This document shows, piece by piece, positions 17,991 through 25,946 of a stretch of DNA of 64,000 nucleotides. Position 1 is the first letter of the stretch. Each line of letters begins with the position of its first letter. Both the position numbers and the translations under genes were made by a program. The DNA is taken from the NCBI GenBank assembly GCA_015075405.1, contig JABTUK010000004.1, positions 434,001 through 498,000 on the forward strand. The letters are read 5' to 3'. The notes beneath the pieces are model-generated. The model was not told the origin of the DNA. It saw only the letters and a list, made by a program, of their open reading frames with translations, and made no database searches. The DNA comes from Anaerolineales bacterium (lineage in GTDB: Bacteria > Chloroflexota > Anaerolineae > 4572-78 > J111).

Positions 17991-19430
17991 GTGGGGCGCA
18001 AATTGAAGTTTGTTCTTTCAGATTTGCACCTGGGGGCGGGGCCTCAAAAACGCACCTATCTGGAAGAATTTGCAATTGACAATAAATTGGCCCGCTTTTT
18101 GCAGCAAATCAGGCAAGAAAGCGATGGCGAGCAGCGCGAAATCGAGCTAATTATTAACGGCGATTTATTTGAGTTTCTCCAAGTTCCGGCCGTAGACAAC
18201 TACGACTCTGCCATCGCTTACGCCGGCGACCTCTATCTCGACTCTTCCGAGGCTGCCTCCTTGAAACGTCTTAACTTGATTGCCGCCGCTCACCCGGAGG
18301 TTTTTAACGCGCTGTCGGACTTTATCCGGGTTGAAACCCCGCAGCGCCGCATTACCATAATCAAAGGCAACCACGATGTTAGTTTGTATTGGTCAGGGGT
18401 GAAAGCCCGGCTGCGGGAGATATTGGGCGCTTCCGGGGCGCGCTCCTCGCTGCTGCTTTTTGCCGAAGAGTTTGTCAGCCGCGAGAAAATTTATGTCGAG
18501 CACGGCCATCAGCGCGCCGAAAAGATGAACAGCTATCACGATTTTCTGGATCCGCGCCAGCCCACCGATTTGAGCCAGCTTTTTTACCCGGCCGGCTCCC
18601 GCTTTGCGATTGACATTTTTAACGATCTGGGCCGGGAATACTGGTTTTTTGATTTTGTCAAACCCATGACCGCCCTCATCTGGTACGCTTTGTCGGAGGA
18701 TTTTGATTTTGCGGCGCGGATGCTGGCCCGTTTTATTCGTCATACCCCCGCCCTGGTGTTGAGTGATTTTACGCCGGACGAGACAGTTATACTGGCCGAC
18801 AATCCCTGGCTGGAAGATTTGGAAAACAGCGAAACCCGGCGCAGTCTGGCCGACCGTTACGCCGCCGAGGCGGACTTTCGCCAACAGTTTCACCGCCAGA
18901 TGCAAGCCTATCTGAATGACGCGACCGCCATTGGCCGGGATACCTTCCCGCCGCCTGCGGAAATTGCAACGGACCCCCTGGCCATAGGCCAGGCCGACCA
19001 GAGGCAGCAGCAATCCGCCCTGCGCCGCGCCGCCGAAGAGATTGCCCGTGAGCAGGGGGCCAGGGTGGTTTTGTTTGGGCACACCCACTGTCCCACCCAG
19101 GAAACTTTGGAAACCGGCGGAATTTATCTCAATACTGGCTGCTGGCTGCCCAGCCTGTGTGGCGTATCCCCCGAAATTTGGCGGGGGTTATTTGATGGTT
19201 CCCGTCGGCTCACCGACCTAAAATTTCGTCTGCCCTATGCCCGCGTAGATTATGATGAGGAAAATAACCCCAACGCGCAACTGCTCTTTTTTGCCGAAGA
19301 GGACGACCTGCCCGATTCCCAGCCTGAAGAGTCATCAAAGCGCAAACAGCGCAGTTTTCTGGGGAAAAGATTTGCCTGGTTTACTAAAATCTTGACTATA
19401 GCTAATAATCAATGGTTAACGGTGGATTGA
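17991..19430 (+). CDS. calcineurin-like metallophosphoesterase
   Basis: This is a 479-residue phosphoesterase with all motifs of the two-metal site: VLSDLHLG (~8-15), NGDLFEFL (~55), KGNHDV (~124), EHGHQ (~166) and a late FGHTH (~362). The LpxH/YbbF-like arrangement suggests a small-molecule or nucleotide-lipid pyrophosphatase. The middle (~200-300) is a long insert with aromatic residues that could contact membranes. GTG at 17991 is used because the motif begins at once. It is followed by nurA with one base between. An analogy with archaeal mre11-rad50-herA-nurA operons is tempting, but this protein is not Mre11-like over its length. Confidence 0.85.
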   Translation: MGRKLKFVLSDLHLGAGPQKRTYLEEFAIDNKLARFLQQIRQESDGEQREIELIINGDLFEFLQVPAVDNYDSAIAYAGDLYLDSSEAASLKRLNLIAAAHPEVFNALSDFIRVETPQRRITIIKGNHDVSLYWSGVKARLREILGASGARSSLLLFAEEFVSREKIYVEHGHQRAEKMNSYHDFLDPRQPTDLSQLFYPAGSRFAIDIFNDLGREYWFFDFVKPMTALIWYALSEDFDFAARMLARFIRHTPALVLSDFTPDETVILADNPWLEDLENSETRRSLADRYAAEADFRQQFHRQMQAYLNDATAIGRDTFPPPAEIATDPLAIGQADQRQQQSALRRAAEEIAREQGARVVLFGHTHCPTQETLETGGIYLNTGCWLPSLCGVSPEIWRGLFDGSRRLTDLKFRLPYARVDYDEENNPNAQLLFFAEEDDLPDSQPEESSKRKQRSFLGKRFAWFTKILTIANNQWLTVD

Positions 19431-19431
19431 A

Positions 19432-20640
19432 ATGACCCTTGAACTGAACCAGGTCGCTCCCCAGGTCAAAGCGATGGGGCAGAATTTAGACAAACAAATT
19501 ACTGCCCGCCGAGAAGCGGCGGCTGAGGCGCGCCGGCTTCTCCGCCAGTTCTCCACCGAATTTACCACCCTGGCCGACCGCATCACCCGCGCCGAGAAGG
19601 TTCAGGCCAAGCAGCGCTTCGACTGGGTAGGCGCAGCCCCCACCGCCGAAGCCCTGGCCCAGGCTTATCCGCTGCCGCCCTGCCCGGAGCAAGTCACCGT
19701 TATCGCCAGCGACGGCTCGCAAATTTTGCCCGACCGCCACGCCATCACCCTTTATTATCTGATCAACGTGGGCAGTATCGTCTACCGGCATGGCTCTCTG
19801 CGCAAACCTGAAACTTACAGTCCCACTCCGCTGCTGTGTTATGATCCAGAGGATTTGTTCGACGCCCAAGGCCAATTGATCTCCCCCGGCGAAGTCAATG
19901 TCAAGCGGGACATAGCCGAAGTAGCGGTATTAACCGATCTGGCGGCCCGGCATGCGCCAGCCAATTCTGAACCTGTTGTGGCTTTGATTGACGGTCAGTT
20001 GACCCTGCGGGTCATTGATCTGCCCTTCGACCAGCAGCAGCAGCGCCAGGACGAGTATATCGAGATGCTCAATCGCTTGCGCGAATCGGGGGCCTTAACG
20101 GCCGGCTACATTGACCGCCCTCGTAGCGCATTTGTCGTGGCTCTATTGCACCTGGCCTCACTTCCCGAAGACGGCATTACCGACGAGGCCCTGCGCCAAA
20201 ATCCCTTTCGCCACCTGACCGATACCGATCTATTCGACTTTTTGGAGCCGGGTGAGCGCAGCGCCATTTTTGCGGTGAAAGCCAAAGGCGCTGAGAAATA
20301 CACCTATGCCGGTCACGGCATTCACTTTTTCTACCTGAATGTCGGCCTCAGCGCCGCTGCGCCCAACCGGGTGCGGGTCGAAATTCCGGCCTGGCTGGTC
20401 AATAATCCCCCCGGCCTGAACTGCCTACACGCGGCTATTGTCCGCCAGGCCCGGCTGACCGGCGGCTACCCCTATGTGCTGGCCCGCGCCCACGAATTAG
20501 CCATCATCTCCACCGAGGAACGCCAGGCCGTCGAGATGATGCTGGCTGTGGAGATGCGCCGGCAAGGATTAGCGCCCAGCCTGTCGGCCAAGCAGTACAA
20601 CAAAACGCTGTTAGCCGGTCGAGAGAGTTTCCGCTTATGA
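19432..20640 (+). CDS. nurA: NurA-family 5'-3' nuclease
   Basis: NurA is a Mn-dependent nuclease that works with the HerA translocase to resect DNA ends. The 402-residue protein has the first catalytic motif VIASDGSQI at ~89 and the second VALIDGQLTL at ~182, both with the expected Asp, and a C-terminal HELAIISTEERQ region. It starts one base after the phosphoesterase and overlaps the next gene as ATGA. The matching HerA gene is 5.3 kb downstream rather than adjacent, because several accessory genes and an IS lie between. Confidence 0.88.
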   Translation: MTLELNQVAPQVKAMGQNLDKQITARREAAAEARRLLRQFSTEFTTLADRITRAEKVQAKQRFDWVGAAPTAEALAQAYPLPPCPEQVTVIASDGSQILPDRHAITLYYLINVGSIVYRHGSLRKPETYSPTPLLCYDPEDLFDAQGQLISPGEVNVKRDIAEVAVLTDLAARHAPANSEPVVALIDGQLTLRVIDLPFDQQQQRQDEYIEMLNRLRESGALTAGYIDRPRSAFVVALLHLASLPEDGITDEALRQNPFRHLTDTDLFDFLEPGERSAIFAVKAKGAEKYTYAGHGIHFFYLNVGLSAAAPNRVRVEIPAWLVNNPPGLNCLHAAIVRQARLTGGYPYVLARAHELAIISTEERQAVEMMLAVEMRRQGLAPSLSAKQYNKTLLAGRESFRL

Positions 20641-21230
20641 GCACTGCCCTGCCTGTCGGTTGGGTGCTGCGTTCCAGCACCGTTGGCTTTGCCGTCGGCT
20701 GTCGGATACTCCAACCCAGCACGCCCCATTTTGGTGATCTGGTCAAAGTGCCGCTGCCGGATGGCTTGACCATTTTTGGCTTGATTTATGATGTCCAGGT
20801 GCGTGATGACCCGGCAGTGCGCCAGTTGATTCTGGCCGGCGAAATGGAACCCGAAGCGATTATGGATCAACGCGAGAACCGGCTGGTGCCGATTGAGTTG
20901 AGCGTGTTGGTCGTCGGCTACCAGCGTCAGGGCCAGCCGCCGGTGCAGGGTCTACCGCCCCAACCGCCGATCAGCCTGGACACGCTGACCCTGTGCGACG
21001 AGGCCGATATTCGCGCCTTTACCCAGGGGTTAGATTACCTGCGGCTGGTACTGAACGCCGCCCAAATTCCCAGCGATGAACTGCTTATCGCCAACCTGAA
21101 CCGGGCCGCCGTCGTCCGCCCGCTCGAAAACCGCCGCCAATTTCTGCTCGACGCCGGACGCGAACTGGCCCGCCTGCTCAGCTTCGATCTGGTAAGGCTG
21201 GATGGGATATTAAGGCGAATAAAACCGTGA
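20637..21230 (+). CDS. HAS-barrel-like protein of the HerA/NurA set
   Basis: This 197-residue protein has an N-terminal ~80-residue segment (VGFAVGCRIL, FGDLVKVPLPDGLTIFGLIY) resembling the HAS barrel found at the N-terminus of HerA and of ATP synthase beta. The rest is helical and ends in an LL-rich stretch. The ATG overlaps the nurA stop by 4 bp, so the two proteins are probably made in a fixed ratio. A natural guess is that it bridges NurA and the HerA hexamer or loads them. This is inferred only from position and fold resemblance. Confidence 0.6.
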   Translation: MSTALPVGWVLRSSTVGFAVGCRILQPSTPHFGDLVKVPLPDGLTIFGLIYDVQVRDDPAVRQLILAGEMEPEAIMDQRENRLVPIELSVLVVGYQRQGQPPVQGLPPQPPISLDTLTLCDEADIRAFTQGLDYLRLVLNAAQIPSDELLIANLNRAAVVRPLENRRQFLLDAGRELARLLSFDLVRLDGILRRIKP

Positions 21231-21232
21231 AG

Positions 21233-21318
21233 AGGGTAGTAGGTAGTAAGTAGTAAGTAGTAGGGGCAGTTTTCTTACTCCTTACTACCTACTACCTACT
21301 ACCTACTACCTGCTACCT
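21233..21318. repeat. hairpin repeat, gtagtaggtagtaag family
   Basis: gggtagtaggtagtaagtagtaagtagtagg is opposed by repeated ctactacctactac copies. It separates the nurA operon from the pentapeptide gene and ends a few bases before that gene's ATG. Confidence 0.8.
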
Positions 21319-21321
21319 GCC

Positions 21322-21903
21322 ATGCAATACACACCCGAACAACTCCGCCAACTTATCCAGAGTAGTCGCGGCCCGGTGTGGCTGGCTAACAGCGACCTCA
21401 GCGAGGCTGATTTGGCCGGAGCCAATTTGGAAAAGGCTCATCTGCTGCGGGCCAATTTGAGCCGGGCCAATTTGAGCCGGGCTAACTTGCGCCGGGCTGC
21501 TCTGAATTACGCCACGCTCACAGAAACCCGCTTGAGCCAGGCCGATTTGAGCCACGCCGCTTTGAGCGGGGCCACTCTTTATAACGCGGATTTGGCCGCA
21601 GCCCAATTGATCGAGACGGACCTGAGCCGGTCTAATCTCAGCGGGGCGAATTTAAGCCGGGCGAATTTAACGGGCGCCAACATCAGCGAGTCAAATTTGA
21701 GCGAGGCTAACCTCAGCGGGGCCAATTTGAGCGGAGCCAATCTCAGCGAGGCCAACCTGAGCAAAGCCAACCTTGCCGGAACTAATCTCAGCGGCGCTAT
21801 CATTCGCGAGGCCAATTTAAGCGGGGCCAATCTTGAGGGCGCTAACCTGGAAGGCGCTGATCTTGAATTTGCGATTATGCCGGATGGGACAGTGGTGGAT
21901 TAA
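21322..21903 (+). CDS. pentapeptide-repeat protein
   Basis: After ~20 residues nearly the whole protein follows the A(D/N)LSx five-residue rule (ANLSGANLSE), which folds into a right-handed quadrilateral beta-helix. Of its 193 residues, roughly 150 are in repeats. Such proteins range from DNA mimics that bind gyrase to structural or effector proteins. Here no second domain gives a hint. The repetitive DNA may make the gene prone to expansion. It begins directly after the hairpin repeat. Confidence 0.9.
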   Translation: MQYTPEQLRQLIQSSRGPVWLANSDLSEADLAGANLEKAHLLRANLSRANLSRANLRRAALNYATLTETRLSQADLSHAALSGATLYNADLAAAQLIETDLSRSNLSGANLSRANLTGANISESNLSEANLSGANLSGANLSEANLSKANLAGTNLSGAIIREANLSGANLEGANLEGADLEFAIMPDGTVVD

Positions 21904-21923
21904 ACGCCTTTTATGATATAGCT

Positions 21924-22355
21924 ATGGTAGCTAAAATGAGCAAACCGGATGTTCAGCAATACCTTGATCTCGCCCATGATGATCTTCGGGCTGCATCTGA
22001 TAATCTGAATTTGGGGCATCTACGTGTGGCAATTTCGCGTGCTTATTATGCCATGTTTTATGCAAGTACAGCACTTTTGGGAAGTCAAAGGATATGGCGC
22101 AGCAAGCATCAAGGAGTTATTGCGGCATTGGGTGAATATTTTGTTAAGCCTGGATTGATTGAAGCAGAATATGGTCGCATTTTTAGCGATGCCTTTCACG
22201 CTCGGTTGGATAGTGACTACACCGCTTATCCTTCTCCAGACATTGATACTGCCCAACAAATGGTCGAAAAAGCGCAAATCTTTGTGGAACGTGTGACACA
22301 ACTCTTGGCAGAAATTGAGGCTGATGATAAGGCAAATGACACCCCTAATGAATAA
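21924..22355 (+). CDS. HEPN-domain protein (UPF0332-like), toxin candidate
   Basis: This 143-residue helical protein has the HEPN pattern AISRAYYAMFYASTALL (~34-50) and RSKHQGVIAALGEYF (~60-75). The Arg and His of RSKH would be part of the RNase or AMPylation-target region. It is the first gene of a pair with an MNT nucleotidyltransferase, which starts 20 bp before its stop. In studied HEPN/MNT pairs the HEPN RNase is silenced by AMPylation by the MNT protein. ATG codons at 21924 and 21936 are both possible starts. Its composition is more A+T-rich than the neighbours. Confidence 0.82.
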   Translation: MVAKMSKPDVQQYLDLAHDDLRAASDNLNLGHLRVAISRAYYAMFYASTALLGSQRIWRSKHQGVIAALGEYFVKPGLIEAEYGRIFSDAFHARLDSDYTAYPSPDIDTAQQMVEKAQIFVERVTQLLAEIEADDKANDTPNE

Positions 22356-22695
22356 CCTAACGTCTCAGGAGGCAGCAGCATTACAAGCCTACACCACAAT
22401 GCTGCGAACTCGCTTTAAAGATCAATTAGTTGAAGTACTGCTCTTTGGCTCTAAAGCGCGAGGGGACATTCATCCCGGTTCGGATATTGATGTATTGGTT
22501 CTTTTGGCTAAACCCGATGCCCAGGCGCTTAGTGATGCTCGCGCTTTCGGTTTCGATGTTTTGCTCTCTCATAATATTTTTCTATCCATCCGGGTTATGA
22601 GCCAACAACAATGGCAAGAGTTAGCGGCTATGGATAGCCTCTTTTATCGCAATGTAACAAAAGATGGCCTTTCGCTGTTACCGGCTCTGGCTTGA
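22336..22695 (+). CDS. MNT-type nucleotidyltransferase, antitoxin candidate
   Basis: The protein carries the minimal nucleotidyltransferase motif LFGSKARGDIHPGSDIDVLV, with the GSxARG loop and the SDID acidic pair that binds Mg. This is the catalytic core of HEPN-partner AMPylators. Three in-frame starts exist. ATG at 22336 is chosen because AAGG lies just before it. The overlap with the HEPN gene indicates coupled translation. At ~119 residues it has the normal size for MNT proteins. Confidence 0.82.
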   Translation: MTPLMNNLTSQEAAALQAYTTMLRTRFKDQLVEVLLFGSKARGDIHPGSDIDVLVLLAKPDAQALSDARAFGFDVLLSHNIFLSIRVMSQQQWQELAAMDSLFYRNVTKDGLSLLPALA

Positions 22696-22718
22696 GGATT
22701 AAACCACTGGCGCTCCTA

Positions 22719-23456
22719 ATGCCCCCAACTAAATTCATCATCCTGACCACCCTCGCTTTTTTCCTCTGTGGCGGACTGGCCTTTGCCGGCGGCCTCGGCC
22801 TGGGCTTTGGCCTGGGCGACGCGCTCAAACCCACGCCCACCGCCACCCCACAACCCACGCCCGAACCTACCCCCGTCGCCGCGTATGAGCCGGTCGAGCG
22901 GCCTGCGCCCCGCGAGGAGTTGGCCCTCGAAGAGGATTTTAGCGGCCAAAGCTGGGAGGTCTTTACCGACGGCGACCACCGCAAAGGGTATGAAGACGAG
23001 CACTATTTTATTGCCGTCGAGTCGGCGGACTATAGTTTTTGGTCGGTCGCCGGGAGGAGCTTTGCCGATTTGGTGTTGGAGGTGGAGACTCAGCAAGTGG
23101 ACGGCCCCGACAACAACGATTACGGCGTTATTTTGCGCTATCAGGATGACGATAACTTTTACAGCTTCGAAATCAGCGGCGACGGCTACTACACCTTCGG
23201 CAAGTCGGTGGAGGGGCAGTTTTTCAGCATCATCCCCTGGCGGGAAAGTGCGGCGATCAATTTAGGCCAGGCGGCCAACGTGCTGCGGGTCGAAGCGGTG
23301 GGCCGGGATTTTACCTTTTACATCAACGATGAATTGGTTGACGCCGCCATTGACGCCCAATTCAGCCAGGGCGACATTGGGCTGCTGGTCGGCACGTACG
23401 AGGAAGCCGGGACGCACGTCAGTTTTGATAATTTGAAGGTGTGGGAGGTGGAGTAA
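22719..23456 (+). CDS. exported LamG/DUF1080-like protein
   Basis: The N-terminus has a signal peptide or anchor (FIILTTLAFFLCGGLAFAGG), followed by a Pro/Thr linker (PTPTATPQPTPEPTP) and a ~170-residue domain that looks like a concanavalin/LamG-like jelly roll (DYGVILRYQDDDNFYSFEIS, FYINDELVDAAID, ending THVSFDNLKVWEV). Such domains bind carbohydrates or act as glycan-binding modules. The ATG at 22719 is used. An earlier TTG overlapping the MNT stop is less likely. There is no operon partner of related function. Confidence 0.75.
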   Translation: MPPTKFIILTTLAFFLCGGLAFAGGLGLGFGLGDALKPTPTATPQPTPEPTPVAAYEPVERPAPREELALEEDFSGQSWEVFTDGDHRKGYEDEHYFIAVESADYSFWSVAGRSFADLVLEVETQQVDGPDNNDYGVILRYQDDDNFYSFEISGDGYYTFGKSVEGQFFSIIPWRESAAINLGQAANVLRVEAVGRDFTFYINDELVDAAIDAQFSQGDIGLLVGTYEEAGTHVSFDNLKVWEVE

Positions 23457-23503
23457 AACGTGTCAAGTTGTCAGGTATCAGGTGTCAAGTGTCAGGTGTC
23501 AAG

Positions 23504-24906
23504 CATTCGTGACAACTTAAGCTAAAGAAAAATTTGTCAAATTCAGCGCCAGCAGTAAAGTTGGCGCCATGAAGACAAAAAAACCGAGAAATCCAGATCA
23601 TGTTCGGCCTCGGCGTCAACCGGGGCCAAGTGATGAGGTCATTGCCGGGCAACTGGCTGACCTGCTCACGCCGTTGCTTCACAACCAAATGAGCCTGTAT
23701 CGCCAGTTAGACCTGCGCAGCCGGATATTGGGACTGCCCTTGATGGTGGCTGCCGTATTGACCTTACTGTGGCGGCAAGTTCCTTCGGTTCACGAGTTGA
23801 CCCGACTACTGGCCCGCGAAGACTTGTTGTGGTGTCGGGCGGTGCGGGTGTCCCAACAAGCCTTGAGTAAACGTTTCCTGGTCTTTCCGGCTGAACTGTT
23901 CGAGCGGGTGCTCAAAGACTTGTTGCCGTTGTTGCGAGAGCGGTGGCAAGCCCGACCGAAACGACCGGTTCCTTTGGCAGTTAAGGTCGCTCAACAGAGC
24001 TTTAAGCATATCTGGATTGTCGATGGCTCCACTTTGGAGGCCCTGTTTCGCAAGTTAGACAGCTTGCAAGATGTGCCGCTGGGGCAGTTAGCCGGCAAAA
24101 TCGGCACGGTTATTGACCTGGTGACCCGCTTTCCGGTCGAGATTTGGTATCGGGAAGGGGCCAAAGATCACGATACCAATTTTATGACGGAGATCGTGGC
24201 CTTGATCAAGACCAGCCAGCCGTTGTTACTGTTTGACCGAGGTTTCTACGACTTCAGTTTCTTTGCCCAGGTCATTGACACCGGTGCTCACTTCATCACC
24301 CGGCTCAAGAGCAACGCCAGCTTTCGGGTGGAGCGGGTGCTGAGTCACACAACCGAGGTCATTGACAGCCTGATTGTGTTAGGGGGTGGCCCCAATGGTC
24401 AACCGCTCCTGCACTTACGGTTGGTGCAGGTCAAAGTGGGCCGGGTCTGGTATGGCTATCTCACCTCGGTGCTTGATCCCGCCGTGCTGCCGCCCTACGT
24501 CGTGGCCGACCTGTACCGCCGTCGTTGGCGGATCGAAGAAGCATTTAACACCACCAAACGCTTGTTGGGGCTGGCCTACTTGTGGACCGGCTCGATTAAC
24601 GGCGTGCTGCTGCAAGTCTGGGCTACCTGGCTCTTTTACGCGGTTCTGGTTGATTTGGGCGATGCTGTGGCCGATGAAATGGGTGTCCCCTTTGACCGAA
24701 TTTCGTTGGAAATGTTGTACCGGGGCTTATATCACTTCACCCAGGCGCGGGCCAAAGGCAAAGCCACTGACCCGGTCAAGTACTTTGCTGACCCGGAAAA
24801 CCAGGATTTAGGTGTTGTTAAGGTTTTGCGTAAGCCGCCAACTAAACTTGATTTGTCACCTTACCCAATTTGACTTTTTGGGCATTTCCTTAAGTTGTCA
24901 CCGATG
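23504..24906 (+). mobile_element. IS4-type insertion sequence, 1403 bp
   Basis: Terminal inverted repeats begin CATTCGTGACAACTTAAG on the left and CATCGGTGACAACTTAAG on the right (read inward), with a 13-bp identical core. The direct repeat GTGTCAAG at 23496-23503 and 24907-24914 is a likely 8-bp target duplication, though the surrounding repeat contains other copies of that word. The single ORF is an IS4-type transposase. Ends, target repeats and gene are all intact, so the element may still move. Confidence 0.85.
23569..24873 (+). CDS. IS4-family transposase
   Basis: This is a 434-residue DDE transposase. The first Asp is in IWIVDGSTLEALF (~150), the second in LLFDRGFYDFSFF (~223), and the Glu in YRRRWRIEEAFNTTKRLLG (~320), which matches the Y-(2)-R-(3)-E-(6)-K signature of the IS4 family. 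The N-terminal ~100 residues are the usual helical DNA-binding part. It fills most of the IS, leaving ~65 bp on the left and ~33 bp on the right to the ends. No frameshift or stop is seen. Confidence 0.93.
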   Translation: MKTKKPRNPDHVRPRRQPGPSDEVIAGQLADLLTPLLHNQMSLYRQLDLRSRILGLPLMVAAVLTLLWRQVPSVHELTRLLAREDLLWCRAVRVSQQALSKRFLVFPAELFERVLKDLLPLLRERWQARPKRPVPLAVKVAQQSFKHIWIVDGSTLEALFRKLDSLQDVPLGQLAGKIGTVIDLVTRFPVEIWYREGAKDHDTNFMTEIVALIKTSQPLLLFDRGFYDFSFFAQVIDTGAHFITRLKSNASFRVERVLSHTTEVIDSLIVLGGGPNGQPLLHLRLVQVKVGRVWYGYLTSVLDPAVLPPYVVADLYRRRWRIEEAFNTTKRLLGLAYLWTGSINGVLLQVWATWLFYAVLVDLGDAVADEMGVPFDRISLEMLYRGLYHFTQARAKGKATDPVKYFADPENQDLGVVKVLRKPPTKLDLSPYPI

Positions 24907-24986
24907 GTGTCAAGTGTTCAAGTTGATAAACTCTAGTACGTGACACATGACACTTAAACACGTGACACTTAAACACGTGACACGTT

Positions 24987-25811
24987 TTATTTTTGTTGCC
25001 CATAAATCTGCTGCATACCGAGGGGAATTTGAATTCCCTCTTGCTCAAAAGCGGTTTTGATGCGTTTGACGGCGGCATCCAGAGCAACGAAGTAGCTAGT
25101 TTCGCTGACATCAATCCAAAAATAGAGCGTCACTCTGATGGCCGAATCGCCAAATTCATTAAAAACCACCTGGGGCGCGGGATCTTTTTTGACGCCGGGT
25201 AATTCAGCCGCCACCGTTTGCAGGGTGTCATCCACTTTTTGCAGATCAGACTCATAAGCGACGCCGACGGTGAGACTGATGCGGCGCTGGTCAATTTTGG
25301 AATAATTGGTGATGGGGTTGCCATAAACGTCGGCATTGGGGATAATAACCAGCAGCCCGTCCCAGGTGCGCACAGTGGTCGAGCGAATCTCGATGTTGGT
25401 CACAACCCCACCATAACCGTTGACTTCGACCGAGTCGCCAATGCTAAAGGGCTGCTGGATCAGCAGGAGAATCCCGGCGATAAAGTTTTGGGCAATATCT
25501 TGCAGGGCAAAGCCAACGGTAAAGCCGACAATACCCAACCCGGCCACAAAGCCGGTGACATCAAAATTAACCTGCGACAAGGCCCAGATGAGGCCAAAAA
25601 CAATGATGGTCCACTGGCTGATGCGGGTTAGCAGCAGCGTAACCTCGGCGTTGGCCTGGCGGCGTTTGAGCGCGGCCTGCGCCAGGTTGGCCCCCAACCG
25701 GCTAACCCATAAGGTGACCAGAAAAATGATGATGGCGACCACCAAATTAGGAATAAACTCGACGGCATGATTGAGAATTCGCTCGACAGAAGGGCTAAAA
25801 TCGTAATTCAT
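24987..25811 (-). CDS. small-conductance mechanosensitive channel, MscS family
   Basis: MscS opens under membrane tension and releases solutes in hypo-osmotic shock. Three membrane segments are seen: ~20-40, ~63-83 and the pore helix ~85-115, with Gly/Ala-rich packing (TGFVAGLGIVGFTVGFALQD) typical of TM3. The beta domain follows with IGDSVEVNGYGGVVTNIEIR and the C-terminal alpha/beta cage. The 274-residue length is normal. Start at 25811 is preferred. Longer versions would translate the hairpin repeat at 25821-25890. The gene is opposite to the nurA-HerA genes. Confidence 0.92.
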   Translation of the reverse strand: MNYDFSPSVERILNHAVEFIPNLVVAIIIFLVTLWVSRLGANLAQAALKRRQANAEVTLLLTRISQWTIIVFGLIWALSQVNFDVTGFVAGLGIVGFTVGFALQDIAQNFIAGILLLIQQPFSIGDSVEVNGYGGVVTNIEIRSTTVRTWDGLLVIIPNADVYGNPITNYSKIDQRRISLTVGVAYESDLQKVDDTLQTVAAELPGVKKDPAPQVVFNEFGDSAIRVTLYFWIDVSETSYFVALDAAVKRIKTAFEQEGIQIPLGMQQIYGQQK

Positions 25812-25820
25812 AAAATATCC

Positions 25821-25890
25821 TGAAAGTTGGGCAAGTGGAAGGTTGGAAGGTTGGCTAAAAAACTCCAGCCTTCCAGTCTTCCAGTTTTTA
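25821..25890. repeat. hairpin repeat, ttggaaggttgg family
   Basis: gtggaaggttggaaggttgg is opposed by ccagccttccagtcttccag. It lies between the divergent MscS and HerA genes. Confidence 0.75.
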
Positions 25891-25946
25891 CACGGCAATA
25901 CACCAGCGCATTATAAAATAGAAGGCAGAATTTAAGGAAAATCGTT

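Larger units (their letters stand above)
23460..24983. repeat. gtgtcaag-family hairpin repeat split by the IS
   Basis: The left half (23460-23503) repeats gtgtcaag/gtcaggtgtc words and the right half (24907-24983) holds the inverse gtgacac/tgacactt words. The IS lies between them. Without the IS the two halves would join into one hairpin similar to 31028-31109. Confidence 0.75.

Noticed and set aside
17991..19430. Metallophosphoesterase as Mre11 of a HerA-NurA-Mre11-Rad50 operon
   Set aside because: Motif spacing and the long middle segment resemble LpxH-like enzymes, and no Rad50 gene is adjacent.
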